Numbered from the stretch's first letter, positions 10,501 through 18,472 are shown. The stretch: DNA of 64,000 nt from Pedobacter heparinus DSM 2366 (GCF_000023825.1 NC_013061.1:2604001-2668000); one strand, 5' to 3'. Numbers and translations: made by a program. The notes: generated from the letters alone by a model not told the origin.

Positions 10501-11116
10501 CCTGGGTTTTAAAACCAACATACGTAAATATCAGCGTTCCTTTATTGGGTACTTTGATCTGGTATATACCCTCTGCATTGGTGGTGGTTGCCGTATTGGT
10601 TTCCTTATGTTTGATGCCGATGCCCGGTAAGGGAATCCCTTTCAGGTCGACCACTTTTCCGGTTACTATTTTTAAAGTATCGGCAAGGATACGGCCAGCA
10701 GCCTGCCTTACCTGTATGACAATGGTTTTGTCTTTTATGGCGTAGGTTAAGTTTACGGGTGCCAGAATTTGTGAGAGGGCCTCATCAAGTGACATGTTTT
10801 TAACGCTTACGTTTATTTTGGCATCCTCGTTAAACTTTTCCGGAGGCCAAATGATATTCATGCCCGTCTGCTTCCTGATTTCCTTAAATACCTGGTTTAA
10901 AGAAGTCCCTTGCTTTGACAAGGTTATCCGCTGTGCATGTCCTATAGCACTAACATGCATAAAGCAAACGGTTATGATCAGAATGGTAAGCTTAGCTCGC
11001 ATAATTATTCTTCTTTTACTGGCCTCACTGATCTGGCAAAAAGCCAGGCCCGAAAGCAAGGGTTGTCCCAAAGCATAGACTAGCTGCCTAAGGCGGGATA
11101 GGTTATAAAAAATCAT
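7544..11116 (-). CDS. SusC/RagA-family TonB-linked outer membrane receptor
   Basis: TonB-dependent glycan importer paired with the SusD that follows. About 1190 residues from the ATG at 11114-11116, which is preceded by an ACACCAAATAT leader; a longer frame starts only with TTG at 11158. The signal peptide core is MRAKLTILIITVCFMHVSAIGHAQ. Then come an STN domain (QRITLSKQGTSLNQVFKEIR), a carboxypeptidase-like sandwich (GKVVDLKGIPLPGIGIKHKE), SEVVVVGYGTQKKVNLTGAV before the plug (LKDAASAAIYGARGSFGVVLI), and a 22-strand-type barrel ending in TIGLNVTL. The STN domain and the sigma/FecR genes just upstream (11235-13074) point to control by trans-envelope signalling. Probable order of the locus: sigma, FecR, SusC, SusD, sulfatase. 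Confidence 0.95.
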   Translation of the reverse strand: MIFYNLSRLRQLVYALGQPLLSGLAFCQISEASKRRIIMRAKLTILIITVCFMHVSAIGHAQRITLSKQGTSLNQVFKEIRKQTGMNIIWPPEKFNEDAKINVSVKNMSLDEALSQILAPVNLTYAIKDKTIVIQVRQAAGRILADTLKIVTGKVVDLKGIPLPGIGIKHKETNTATTTNAEGIYQIKVPNKGTLIFTYVGFKTQEIPVAGKTTINIKLLEEQKELSEVVVVGYGTQKKVNLTGAVDQVGKEVFENRPLTSTTKGLQGVIPNLNIRMTDGKPTRTSSYNVRGTTSIGAGGSALVLIDGVPGNPDLVNPNDIESVTVLKDAASAAIYGARGSFGVVLITTKAPAKEKATINYTSGYSLNYQTIRPDLVTEGYPWAQVFNDAFSSWNDYSADPQKANSVFPWSQEYLKELKKRYEAGIGPSTEIDPATGKYIYYGSTDWLKELYADNTPSMEQQISVSGSSDKTAFYISGRYNNQGGIFRYNPDKFNQYNLRAKGSIQATSWLKIENDITFNQRDYFFPILNHASNTPVWRRISDEAFPVAMLRNPDGTLTDNASIVFGSFISGNNFMNEANKQTRNTSRVFTNFLDNKLKINGDFTFDKTSFNRRFIYSPVPYSTAPNVFLERGINKMNNLDQDFTYLALNTYGEYSNSFGKHNFTALLGYNYEQSTQKDQFVERDNLINPEFPDFSLVDGQNFILTGGGNKWITLGGFFRVNYNYAGKYLFEVNGRYDGSSKFPEGQQYGFFPSFSGGWRVSEEPFWKSIKNTVNEFKLRASYGSLGNGNIDPYQFLQTMGVTRSPMVLGGIRPNYTQLPNVIPDGLTWEKATTTNLGADISLFRNRLTTNFDWYIRRTTDMFTVGLPLPATFGAAVPKGNYADLKTTGWELSIGWRDKINTSKPIGYDFRFTLSDSQSTIDRFNNPLNLITTYYPGMKVGEIWGFVNDGYFIDQNDINTHANQSLIKVSAANKPLPGDIKFKDLNGDNIINQGTKTLSDPGDQKVIGNSSIRYQYGFNANFDWNNFSFGVFFQGVGKRDYMPTADNSLFWGPYNRPYSWHPKDVVENMWSPENPNAYYPRLRGYTALNAGGELTYAQTQYLQNAAYIRLKNLSVGYNLPSGLIKKIHLSALRVYLTGQNLWVWSPMFKHTKNMDPENIEQADPELNKNAGQGMAYPMLKTYTIGLNVTL

Positions 11117-11165
11117 ATATTTGGTGTTGGTTTTTATTAAATAATTGTGTTTCTGCAATTTGTTG

Positions 11166-11221
11166 GGATAAGACCAAAATATCCGGGGGTGTTAGCCGCA
11201 CTCCCGGTTTTTTGCTTATCC
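11166..11221 (-). other. Nested hairpins between fecR and susC
   Basis: The inner arms CCGGGGGTG (11183-11191) and CACTCCCGG (11199-11207) pair with one G-T mismatch around TTAGCCG. The outer arms GGATAAG (11166-11172) and CTTATCC (11215-11221) pair perfectly. On the minus transcript this sits in the leader between fecR and susC. A closely matching hairpin occupies the same place in the second complete locus (51889-51913). Confidence 0.65.
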
Positions 11222-11234
11222 GGATGGTAAAAAT

Positions 11235-12419
11235 TTACAACATGGCCGTAATCCTCCTTCCTTCTACTTTAAAGTGGACCAGACCGGTAAGTTCCAGAAT
11301 GGCCAATACCTGGGCAGCATTTTCGAATCGGGAGACATTTCCACTGAAAACCTGATCTTTAACTGTCTTGTTCTGATAGGTAACCTCTACATCGTACCAT
11401 CTTGAAACCTGCCGCATTATGGTTTCAAGGGTAGTTTTATCAAATGTGAAATAGCCGTTTTTCCATGCTATTGCGGCCTCAGTATCTACCTTGCTTATTT
11501 CAAACCTATTGGTATGGAAACTGGATTGCTGTCCGGGTTTAAGAAGGGCCTGGGTATGGTTAGACAGGTTTGATACTTTAACTGAGCCTTCAATCAGCGT
11601 AGTTTTGATATCCGGCTCATCTTCATAACCATTGATGTTGAAGTGTGTACCCAATACTTCCAGTACCTGGTTATTGCTGATTACTTTAAAAGGTGCGTTT
11701 TTGTTTTTGGTAACTTCAAAATATGCTTCGCCTTTAAGTTCGATCAGCCGCTCTGTTTTACTGAAGGAAATGGGGTATTTCAGTGAGGAATTTGCATTTA
11801 GCCAGACTCTGGTGCCATCGGAAAGAATGAGCTGATATTGTCCCCCACGTGGGGTTTCTATGGTATTGAAACTTAATTTTGATGTGGCAGCTTGCTGTTG
11901 AATGTGATATATCAGTTGACCGGATGCTGTTTTGGTGAGCTGAACACCAGCCTGTGTTGACACTTTTCCGTTAAGGACATCATCAAGTGGCACCCTGGTT
12001 CCGTTGGCCAGTGTAAGTATAGCTTTGTTGGTACCAGGTAACAGTTCATTTTTTGCATGGATCTGTTTATTTATTGTTTTATGCTGTGTATTTTGATACT
12101 GAGAATAGAAAAATATTCCGGCAAACAGCAGGAGGATTACTGATGCTGCAGCAGCTAATTTTTGATAAGGCCATTTAGATTTGACCTTTGGTTTTCTTTG
12201 CGTTTTATGCATCATAGAATTGTAGAGCTGCTCCCATTGTGCGTTGGTATGGTGTTGCTCGGGGCCGGTATGCTGCCACAGGAGTTTCAGTTCCCTTTGT
12301 AAAAAATCGTTATTGCTGTGATGATCTAAAAGTTGAAACAACTCGTCAAGTTCACCTGCTGTACAATTGTTGTGGATGTAACGGTCTAATAAAAAGGATA
12401 TTCTTTCCTGCTTATTCAT
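11235..12419 (-). CDS. FecR-family anti-sigma factor
   Basis: Anti-sigma regulator coupling the SusC at 7544-11116 to the sigma factor at 12493-13074. 394 residues. Cytoplasmic N-terminus (MNKQERISFLLDRYIHNNCTA, GELDELFQLL), one membrane segment near residues 85-105 (KLAAAASVILLLFAGIFFY), the FecR core (IETPRGGQYQLILSDGTRVW, LNANSSLKYP, GEAYFEVTK), and a DUF4974-like C-terminus (IMRQVSRWYDVEVTY). It is on the same strand 73 bp after the sigma gene, the usual order. AACCAAA (TTTGGTT at 12432-12438) lies 12 bp before the start, suggesting its own leader or a conserved translation signal. Confidence 0.94.
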   Translation of the reverse strand: MNKQERISFLLDRYIHNNCTAGELDELFQLLDHHSNNDFLQRELKLLWQHTGPEQHHTNAQWEQLYNSMMHKTQRKPKVKSKWPYQKLAAAASVILLLFAGIFFYSQYQNTQHKTINKQIHAKNELLPGTNKAILTLANGTRVPLDDVLNGKVSTQAGVQLTKTASGQLIYHIQQQAATSKLSFNTIETPRGGQYQLILSDGTRVWLNANSSLKYPISFSKTERLIELKGEAYFEVTKNKNAPFKVISNNQVLEVLGTHFNINGYEDEPDIKTTLIEGSVKVSNLSNHTQALLKPGQQSSFHTNRFEISKVDTEAAIAWKNGYFTFDKTTLETIMRQVSRWYDVEVTYQNKTVKDQVFSGNVSRFENAAQVLAILELTGLVHFKVEGRRITAML

Positions 12420-12492
12420 ACATGGAGGTTATTTGGTTATGCTATGTACTGGTAAGACGAAAAAAAATGAAGAGCGGCCTAATGGCTGGGTA

Positions 12493-13074
12493 TTATTTTT
12501 TTAAAAAAAATAATATGAGCAAAATGAGCTCAAAATTCGTGTTTAAGTGATGACGAATAAAATGGAGGGAATCGAGCATGTGGTTTTTTACAGTACTTTT
12601 TGAAAGTTGCAGGTGACTGGCGATCTGATCGTAGGTCATGTGCTGCTCGCGGCTAAGGCGGAATACAGATTTACGCTGTGGCGATAGCTGTGCTACCGCT
12701 TTATCGATGTTGGATTTTAATTCGTTTAGCAATAATTGATCGTCTGGCTGGTCGGCAGCTGGTGTATTGATCTGGTCCCAGAGCAATTCGACCAATACGC
12801 GGTCTTTTGCGGCCATGCGTAGAAAGTCGAGCGACTTATTTCTGGCGATGTGAAAAAGGAATGCCGGGAAGTTCCTTATTTCTGTCAGGACCTCTCCGCT
12901 TTCCCATATTTTCATAAATACATCCATTACAATTTCTTCTGCCGTTTCCCTTGATTTTGTGATCTTGAAAATATAGGCAAATAATTTATCACGGTGTTTC
13001 CTAAATAAGCATTTAAACGCTTCTTCATCACCCTTACTAATGGACAGTAACAGATCGTCATCAATTAATTTCAT
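12493..13074 (-). CDS. ECF RNA polymerase sigma-70 factor
   Basis: Extracytoplasmic-function sigma factor, 193 residues. Region 2: DEEAFKCLFRKHRDKLFAYI and EIVMDVFMKIWES. Region 4: LSPQRKSVFRLSREQHMTYD, QIASHLQLSKSTVKNHMLDS. It has a hydrophobic C-terminal tail (LILLILFFLKK). It heads the sigma-FecR-SusC-SusD-sulfatase string on the minus strand and would drive transcription of that locus once released by FecR. AACCAAA (13089-13095) lies upstream of the start, and a -7-like TATTTTTG on the minus strand (13143-13150) could be its promoter. Confidence 0.94.
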   Translation of the reverse strand: MKLIDDDLLLSISKGDEEAFKCLFRKHRDKLFAYIFKITKSRETAEEIVMDVFMKIWESGEVLTEIRNFPAFLFHIARNKSLDFLRMAAKDRVLVELLWDQINTPAADQPDDQLLLNELKSNIDKAVAQLSPQRKSVFRLSREQHMTYDQIASHLQLSKSTVKNHMLDSLHFIRHHLNTNFELILLILFFLKK

Positions 13075-13142
13075 GGTTTAATTGATTATTTGGTTAGGTA
13101 GCCATAAATTTAGCATTTATCTTTCAAAGTGTTTAATTTATT

Positions 13143-13150
13143 CAAAAATA
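13143..13150 (-). promoter_or_regulatory. Possible -7 box for the sigma gene
   Basis: On the minus strand this reads TATTTTTG, matching the Bacteroidota -7 consensus TAnnTTTG, 69 nt before the sigma start. No TTTG is seen at the expected -33 distance, so the assignment is tentative. The rest of the 282-bp gap up to 13356 is very AT-rich with no other clear signal. Confidence 0.3.
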
Positions 13151-13356
13151 AACATTAAAAAATCTTATATTTTCTTTTAATATATTAAATAAGTATTAAA
13201 TTTTCATTAACAAAAATTTAAAGAAGAGCCAGGGCGACCAGGGCGAAATTAACAGGGCTGAGCATATGCCGGGATATAAAATTAAATAGCAATAATGTTT
13301 TAATTTAAATTACTTTATTTGTATAATTTTACCATACAAAACAACTAACCGACTTA

Positions 13357-13977
13357 ATGCAGTTTAAACAGTTTACCTGGCAGATAGCCTGGGATTATCA
13401 AGCGTTCCGAATAAAGTTTATTGTTGGGATGCTCATTCTTATTGCAATTCTAATTTTTATTCCTCATTTCTTTTTACGTATTGAGGCGCGTGAGGGAAAT
13501 GTGTTGAATGACCTGGTACTGGCGAATTTACCGGCAATAGATGTTTCGGCATATATATTTATCATATTGTATGCCATGATTGGCTTGTTCCTTTACAGGA
13601 TGTCTAAAAATACACTGATGTGCCTTACGGCCTTATGGGCATTTATATTTTTGTGTGCAGCGCGGATCATCACGATAACCCTGGTGCCGCTTAACCCGCC
13701 CGTTGGTATCATTAATCTGGCTGACCCTTGTTCTATTTTCTTTTACCGCTCCAACGTAATCACTAAAGACCTGTTTTTTTCGGGCCATACAGCTACCATG
13801 TTTCTGGGCGCATTGTGTCTGGAGAAAAGAAATGATAAGGTTATAGCTTTTATTGCTACAATTATAATTGCCGGACTGTTGCTGATCCAGCACGTTCATT
13901 ATACCATTGACATTATGGCTGCTCCGATCTTTACCTGGTTGTGCTGGTATTTAGGAAAGTCAATGGCTAAGATCTAA
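13357..13977 (+). CDS. Sphingomyelin-synthase-like (PAP2_C) membrane phosphotransferase
   Basis: Polytopic membrane protein of 206 residues with about six membrane segments. It carries, in order, the motif set of the sphingomyelin synthase branch of the PAP2 superfamily: LPAIDVSAY (D1-like, near 58-66), AARIITITLVPLNPP (D2-like, R103), DLFFSGHT (D3, H144) and HVHYTIDIM (D4, H181 and D185). The two histidines and the aspartate form the catalytic triad known for the family. Bacteroidota make ceramides, so transfer of a phospho-headgroup to ceramide is plausible, but donor and acceptor cannot be read from sequence. A lipid phosphatase is the alternative. It stands alone between divergent and unrelated genes. 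Confidence 0.7.
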   Translation: MQFKQFTWQIAWDYQAFRIKFIVGMLILIAILIFIPHFFLRIEAREGNVLNDLVLANLPAIDVSAYIFIILYAMIGLFLYRMSKNTLMCLTALWAFIFLCAARIITITLVPLNPPVGIINLADPCSIFFYRSNVITKDLFFSGHTATMFLGALCLEKRNDKVIAFIATIIIAGLLLIQHVHYTIDIMAAPIFTWLCWYLGKSMAKI

Positions 13978-14013
13978 CTAATCTTGTAATCACGGAGGCT
14001 TTTAAGCTGATTA

Positions 14014-14054
14014 TTTAGTACCTAAAGGGAGGATGAGCTCCCTTTAGAACTAAA
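14014..14054 (+). terminator. Strong hairpin downstream of the PAP2_C gene
   Basis: CTAAAGGGAG (14022-14031) pairs perfectly with CTCCCTTTAG (14038-14047) over a 6-nt loop, and outer arms TTTAGT (14014-14019) / ACTAAA (14049-14054) extend it. It lies 37 bp past the stop codon. No T-run follows, so it may stabilise or process the 3' end rather than terminate by itself. It is the main structure in the 387-bp gap 13978-14364. Confidence 0.5.
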
Positions 14055-14319
14055 TATATACGAGAACGCACCAATCTTCTTATACAGCTTTAAAAAACCC
14101 TGATACAACTAGTGCACCAGGACTTTAATGTTCATCATAGATGGATGATTAACTAAAAGTATAAAAGAAAGAATTCACCTGCAATTATATTACACCAACC
14201 TTATGTTTACCGTGGTTAATTATGTATTTTACGTGGTGAATGAAAATGAATGGTTTGAAATATGTGAATCGGGATAAAAAAAAATTGCCACAATACCTCG
14301 TTTTTATGATGAATATCCA

Positions 14320-14327
14320 TAAGTTTG
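14320..14327 (+). promoter_or_regulatory. -7 promoter box for the LytTR/LytS operon
   Basis: TAAGTTTG matches the Bacteroidota -7 consensus TAnnTTTG, 37 nt before the start of the response regulator gene. The -33 TTTG is not clear (a TTTTT stretch lies near 14301-14305). Confidence 0.4.
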
Positions 14328-14364
14328 ATAGATGATGATGAGCGTAAATTAAAAAGGCATTTCC

Positions 14365-15111
14365 ATGGACAGCAAACTAAATTGTGTTATTATTGATGAT
14401 GAGAAACATGCTGTTGATCTGCTGGCGGATTATATTGAAGCAATGCCAAATCTGCAATTGTTAAAGTATTTTACTGATCCGCTTAAGGCATTGATGGAAA
14501 TTACTTTGGAAGATAATATTGATGTTCTTTTTATGGATGTTGACATGCCGGGAATGACAGGACTGGATTTATCCCTGGCCATTAGGTATAAAACCAAATA
14601 TCTTGTTTTTACTACTGCGCATTCCAAATATGCAATTGATGCTTTTGGTGTACAGGCAAATGAATATCTTTTAAAACCGATTTCTATGACCAAATTTGCA
14701 TTGATGATCAATCGGTTGCTCAAGTCAGAAATTAATCTTAAAAGAGAAATGAAAGATGAGGATTTCTTTTTTATTAAAACGGATCAGGTTCAGAAATACG
14801 TAAGGGTTAATCTGAGAGACCTGGTTGCTATTGAAGGTTTAAACAATTATGTAAAGATCCATACCGTTAGCGGTATGCATATTGCTTATTTAACAATGAA
14901 GGAGCTGGAGACCAAATTAGAGGGTAACAGTTCGTTTATACGTGTTCAGCGGTCTTTCATTATCTCAATGGATTTCATTAATAAAGTTGAAGGTGCAAGT
15001 ATTACACTGAACAATAAACTGGAGGTTCCACTTGGAACAACTTATAGGAAACAGTTTTTAACTTTTTTAGAAAGGAACACGCTGAGATCTAACCGGAATA
15101 TATCAGATTAG
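14365..15111 (+). CDS. LytTR-family response regulator
   Basis: Two-component response regulator, 248 residues. The receiver domain (1-120) has the acidic pocket D11-D12, phospho-acceptor D58 (LFMDVDMPGMTG), T84 (VFTTAH) and K104 (EYLLKPI). A LytTR DNA-binding domain (about 140-240) follows, with FIKTDQVQKYVRVNLRDLVA, IEGLNNYVKIHT and FIRVQRSFIISMDFINKVEG. The sensor kinase gene follows 51 bp downstream on the same strand and is the likely partner. The target genes are not evident from context. Confidence 0.95.
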   Translation: MDSKLNCVIIDDEKHAVDLLADYIEAMPNLQLLKYFTDPLKALMEITLEDNIDVLFMDVDMPGMTGLDLSLAIRYKTKYLVFTTAHSKYAIDAFGVQANEYLLKPISMTKFALMINRLLKSEINLKREMKDEDFFFIKTDQVQKYVRVNLRDLVAIEGLNNYVKIHTVSGMHIAYLTMKELETKLEGNSSFIRVQRSFIISMDFINKVEGASITLNNKLEVPLGTTYRKQFLTFLERNTLRSNRNISD

Positions 15112-15162
15112 GGACTGGTTGCCCAAATACTATGATATCTATACACGACTATATTACATAAA

Positions 15163-16251
15163 ATGAAAGAGGCTTTTACAAGATGTTTTAATTTTTTATA
15201 CAAGCACCGCATTCATTTTATTGCCTGGTTCTTCTTTATATTTTACGAAGTCATCATAAGTGGAATACTCAGGGGGTATTTTGCAACTGCTGGTAATTAT
15301 GTTTTATTTTATGTACTTAATATCTGCCTTTTCTACTTTCATGCTTATGTGATTATGCCTGCGGCGAAATCGCATACCAAACATGGGATATGGTTATTAC
15401 CCCTGCTAATTGTAATTGAGGTGGTCTTTTATGTGCCTTTTTCAATATTATTGGCGGGATTTTTAAATAAATATGCCGGACTAATGCTTGTAGCACCCGC
15501 AACACTGACTAAAACTGCAGTAGTCACTTCAGTTTGGAGAACCATTTATTTTATTCTTTTTTCTTCTGGTTACTATTATCTGGTCAATTATTTAAAAGAA
15601 CGAAAAATTACACAGGAAGCTGAGAAAGAGAAATTAATTATGATCATTGAAAATCAGAACGTGCAGGCTGAACTGATCAAATCCCAGTATGCACGTTTAA
15701 AAGCACAGATCAATCCGCACTTTTTGTTCAATACCCTGAGCTTCATTTATGCAAGTGCACGTAAAAAGGCGCCGGAAGCTGCTGAAGCCATAATTACTTT
15801 AACGGATATGATGCGCTATTCTATCCAGGATGATGATGAAAAGATCTTTACGGATATTGCACTTGAAATTGAACAAATAGAAAACCTGATTAAACTTTAT
15901 CAGATAAAATCGGAAACCAAACTGAATGTTATTTTAGAATATGATGCTGATTTGGCCAAAATTCAGATTATTCCTTTGGTACTGATTACACTTGTTGAAA
16001 ATGTGTTTAAACATGGGGATCTTTTACAGGAAGCCCACCCGGCTTTAATTAGCATTAATCTTGCGCACAATATCCTGATTATTGAAACCAGAAATTTAAT
16101 TAATTTAAATGGTTCTGTAATCAGTCATAACATCGGTTTGGATAATATCAAAAAAAGAATACAAATGGTTTATGGTGACAAGGCCTTTCTGCAGACGGAT
16201 AGAGACAAAAGCAATTATTTCAATGTTTTACTGAGTATTGAATTGAATTAA
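15163..16251 (+). CDS. LytS/YehU-type sensor histidine kinase
   Basis: Membrane histidine kinase, 362 residues. Four membrane segments occupy residues 15-145. A cytoplasmic linker helix (KERKITQEAEKEKLIMIIEN) leads to the His_kinase motif QINPHFLFNTLSF with phospho-acceptor H186. A degenerate ATPase part has LVENVFKHGD as N-box and GLDNIKKRIQMVYG near the end. This is the typical Bacteroidota partner of LytTR regulators. No extracellular sensor domain is visible, so the stimulus is probably perceived in or near the membrane. The transcript ends at the perfect bidirectional terminator just after the stop. Confidence 0.94.
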   Translation: MKEAFTRCFNFLYKHRIHFIAWFFFIFYEVIISGILRGYFATAGNYVLFYVLNICLFYFHAYVIMPAAKSHTKHGIWLLPLLIVIEVVFYVPFSILLAGFLNKYAGLMLVAPATLTKTAVVTSVWRTIYFILFSSGYYYLVNYLKERKITQEAEKEKLIMIIENQNVQAELIKSQYARLKAQINPHFLFNTLSFIYASARKKAPEAAEAIITLTDMMRYSIQDDDEKIFTDIALEIEQIENLIKLYQIKSETKLNVILEYDADLAKIQIIPLVLITLVENVFKHGDLLQEAHPALISINLAHNILIIETRNLINLNGSVISHNIGLDNIKKRIQMVYGDKAFLQTDRDKSNYFNVLLSIELN

Positions 16252-16257
16252 CAAGAA

Positions 16258-16302
16258 ACATTAAAAAAGCCTTCATCTTATTGGTGAAGGCTTTTTTAAT
16301 GT
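16258..16302. terminator. Bidirectional intrinsic terminator
   Basis: An 18-bp perfect stem, ACATTAAAAAAGCCTTCA (16258-16275) with its complement at 16285-16302, surrounds a 9-nt loop. The A-tract and T-tract flank the GC core, so it can work on both strands. It serves the converging lytS (plus) and dsbD (minus) genes. Confidence 0.92.
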
Positions 16303-16320
16303 CTGGCTTAAGCGTATTGT

Positions 16321-18018
16321 TTATTTTCCCTTAAATGCGTTTAAGCCGCTTTGCAGGTAAGCTGCATATTCCTTTGCATCGAATATAGCTCCCTGGGGTT
16401 TTACCAGTGGGTTCAGGTCATGACCCGCCAGTACATATAAGGGTTGTGCATTGGAGCCGTATTTTGTAGCCTGGAAATCCAGGTTCCAATAACCCAGGTC
16501 ATCCGTATTGCGTTTCAGCACACTGGAATAATGGACCTTGTCTTTCTCCATTTTGATGTTGCGGTCGTCGGCATACAGCTGGATCAGTACATATTCCTCT
16601 TTGATCAGTCTGCCCACCTCCTGGTCCACCCATACCAGGTCTTCCATTCTGCGGCAGTTTACACAGGTATGCCCTGTAAAATCAAGCAGTACAGGTTTGT
16701 TTACTTTTTTTGCATAGGCCAGTCCTTCTTCCAGTTCAAAGAAAGGATGGAAACCTACCGGGGCTTTTAAAGATCCGCTGTATTTGACATGGGCCGGAAA
16801 ATCTGCAGCTACACTTCCTGAAGCTGAGGACTGGTTGCCGTTCAGGATAAAGTCCTGGGTATTCATTGGTGGGGCCAGTCCGCTCAGTACGCTTACCGGA
16901 GCGCCCCACAGCCCGGGCACCATGTACAGCGCAAAGGAAAAAGAAAGAATGGCCAGGAACAACCTGGGAACAGATACATAAGGTACCTCACTGTCGTGGG
17001 AGAACCTGATCTTCCCCAGTAAATAGATCCCCATCAGCACAAAGATCACGATCCACAGCACCAGGAAGATCTCCCGGTCAAACCATTCCCAGTGCCAGGC
17101 CAGGTCGGCCGATGACAAAAACTTTAAGGCCAGGGCCAGTTCCAGGAAACCCAGGCATACCTTTACGCTGTTCAGCCAGCCTCCGGATTTGGGCATACTG
17201 CTCAAAAAGCCGGGAAATATGGCCGATAAGGTAAAGGGAAGGGCCAGGGCCAGGGCAAAACCAAACATACCGACGGCCGGGCCCAGTAACTCTCCTTTGG
17301 AACTGGCATCTACCAGTAAGGTACCGATGATCGGACCGGTACAGGAGAAAGAGACCAGGGCCAGTGAAGCAGCCATAAAAAAGATGCCTGCCAGGCCTTT
17401 GCTGTTATCGGCCTTGTTGTCTATCTTATTGACGAAAGCACTGGGCAGGGTAATTTCGAAGGCCCCGAAAAAAGAGATGGCAAATACCACCAGCAAAATA
17501 AAGAACAGAAAGTTGAACAAACCGCTTGCACTCAATGCATTCAGGCCGGCCGATCCGAACAAAACAGTGATCAGCAGGCCAAAACCTACATAAATGACAA
17601 TGATCGAAAGCCCATAGATCAGGGCCTGGCCAATGCCTTTGCCTTTACTGCCTGCCCTTTTGGTAAAATAACTGATGGTAAGGGGCACCATGGGAAAGAT
17701 GCAGGGCATCAGAAAGGCCAGAAAACCACCTACCAGTCCGGCTATAAAGGTTCCCCAAAGGGTTTTGTCCGCTTCAGCTGCAGGGGCTTTATTGCCCGGT
17801 GCAGCCGCAATGCCGGCTGCGCCAGCTGCCGGCACAACTGCAGCTTTGGCTGCAACCGTATCAGCGGGGCTAACAGTATCAGGGGCAATTTCGGTAAACT
17901 CCAGACCGGAAAGGCTCGTATCGGCTTCCTGGGCATGGACTGTAGCAGCTGATGCAAAGAAGATTAAGCAGCCAATGACAAGCACTTTCGTGCTTGTCAA
18001 ATAGTTTTTTAAGGTCAT
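16321..18018 (-). CDS. dsbD: Thiol:disulfide interchange protein DsbD, membrane and C-terminal thioredoxin part
   Basis: Carries electrons from cytoplasmic thioredoxin across the inner membrane to periplasmic reductants. 565 residues: a signal peptide (to about residue 30, VHAQ), an Ala/Pro-rich low-complexity stretch (50-82), a CcdA/DsbD-type beta domain of about eight membrane segments with the paired membrane cysteines C106 (LMPCIFPM) and C226 (SFSCTGPI), and a C-terminal thioredoxin-like gamma domain with C452-V-N-C455. The usual N-terminal alpha domain is absent here and is encoded by the gene immediately upstream (18026-18472, 7-bp gap). The pair therefore looks like a split DsbD, probably cotranscribed. 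Confidence 0.92.
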   Translation of the reverse strand: MTLKNYLTSTKVLVIGCLIFFASAATVHAQEADTSLSGLEFTEIAPDTVSPADTVAAKAAVVPAAGAAGIAAAPGNKAPAAEADKTLWGTFIAGLVGGFLAFLMPCIFPMVPLTISYFTKRAGSKGKGIGQALIYGLSIIVIYVGFGLLITVLFGSAGLNALSASGLFNFLFFILLVVFAISFFGAFEITLPSAFVNKIDNKADNSKGLAGIFFMAASLALVSFSCTGPIIGTLLVDASSKGELLGPAVGMFGFALALALPFTLSAIFPGFLSSMPKSGGWLNSVKVCLGFLELALALKFLSSADLAWHWEWFDREIFLVLWIVIFVLMGIYLLGKIRFSHDSEVPYVSVPRLFLAILSFSFALYMVPGLWGAPVSVLSGLAPPMNTQDFILNGNQSSASGSVAADFPAHVKYSGSLKAPVGFHPFFELEEGLAYAKKVNKPVLLDFTGHTCVNCRRMEDLVWVDQEVGRLIKEEYVLIQLYADDRNIKMEKDKVHYSSVLKRNTDDLGYWNLDFQATKYGSNAQPLYVLAGHDLNPLVKPQGAIFDAKEYAAYLQSGLNAFKGK

Positions 18019-18025
18019 TACTGTT

Positions 18026-18472
18026 TTATTTTACAGGAATAGAGAAGTCAACGGTTTCTGGTGGCAGACATTGTGAATCATCGCATACCATATATTCAAG
18101 TGTTCCTTTCACAATTGCATTTGCACCGGTAAGTTTTACTTTTTGCTGGAAAATAACTGACTTTTCAAAATAACTTACATTCATGTCAAATGATTTCTCG
18201 AATTTAACAATTGCTTTTGGTTCAGTTGTTTTACCTACAGTTTTGTAAGCTTTTGATGGAGTGAATTTAAAACTTGTTTTTACAGGCCCGCCATCAGCCA
18301 TATTTTGTGAATATAAATGCCATCCTTCGTCAATAGTGGCTTTAAGGTACAAAGTAGCTTCTGTTTTTGAGGTTTTCTTGGCGGCATAGCTCCACTTTAC
18401 AGGTTTCAAAATCTGACTACTTACCGTAAGGCTAAATAGTAATCCAACAGTTAACAAGATTAGGTTTTTCAT
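18026..18472 (-). CDS. Stand-alone DsbD N-terminal (alpha-like) domain protein
   Basis: Secreted protein of 148 residues with a signal peptide (MKNLILLTVGLLFSLTVSSQ) followed by an immunoglobulin-like domain resembling the periplasmic alpha domain of DsbD. The redox-active cysteine pair is at the C-terminus (VCDDSQCLPPE), like the C-x5-C of E. coli DsbD but one residue shorter. It would accept electrons from the membrane/thioredoxin part encoded next door and pass them to periplasmic thiol proteins. The close spacing to dsbD and shared strand support a joint role. Some annotations call this family DsbC/DsbD-like or simply hypothetical. Confidence 0.8.
   Translation of the reverse strand: MKNLILLTVGLLFSLTVSSQILKPVKWSYAAKKTSKTEATLYLKATIDEGWHLYSQNMADGGPVKTSFKFTPSKAYKTVGKTTEPKAIVKFEKSFDMNVSYFEKSVIFQQKVKLTGANAIVKGTLEYMVCDDSQCLPPETVDFSIPVK

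Noticed and set aside
11117..11158. Longer SusC start at 11158
   Set aside because: The codon there is TTG; the ATG at 11116 follows an ACCAAATAT leader like other genes in the window.
16444..18004. Several plus-strand frames opposite dsbD
   Set aside because: Low-complexity shadows of the hydrophobic and Ala/Pro-rich dsbD coding sequence.
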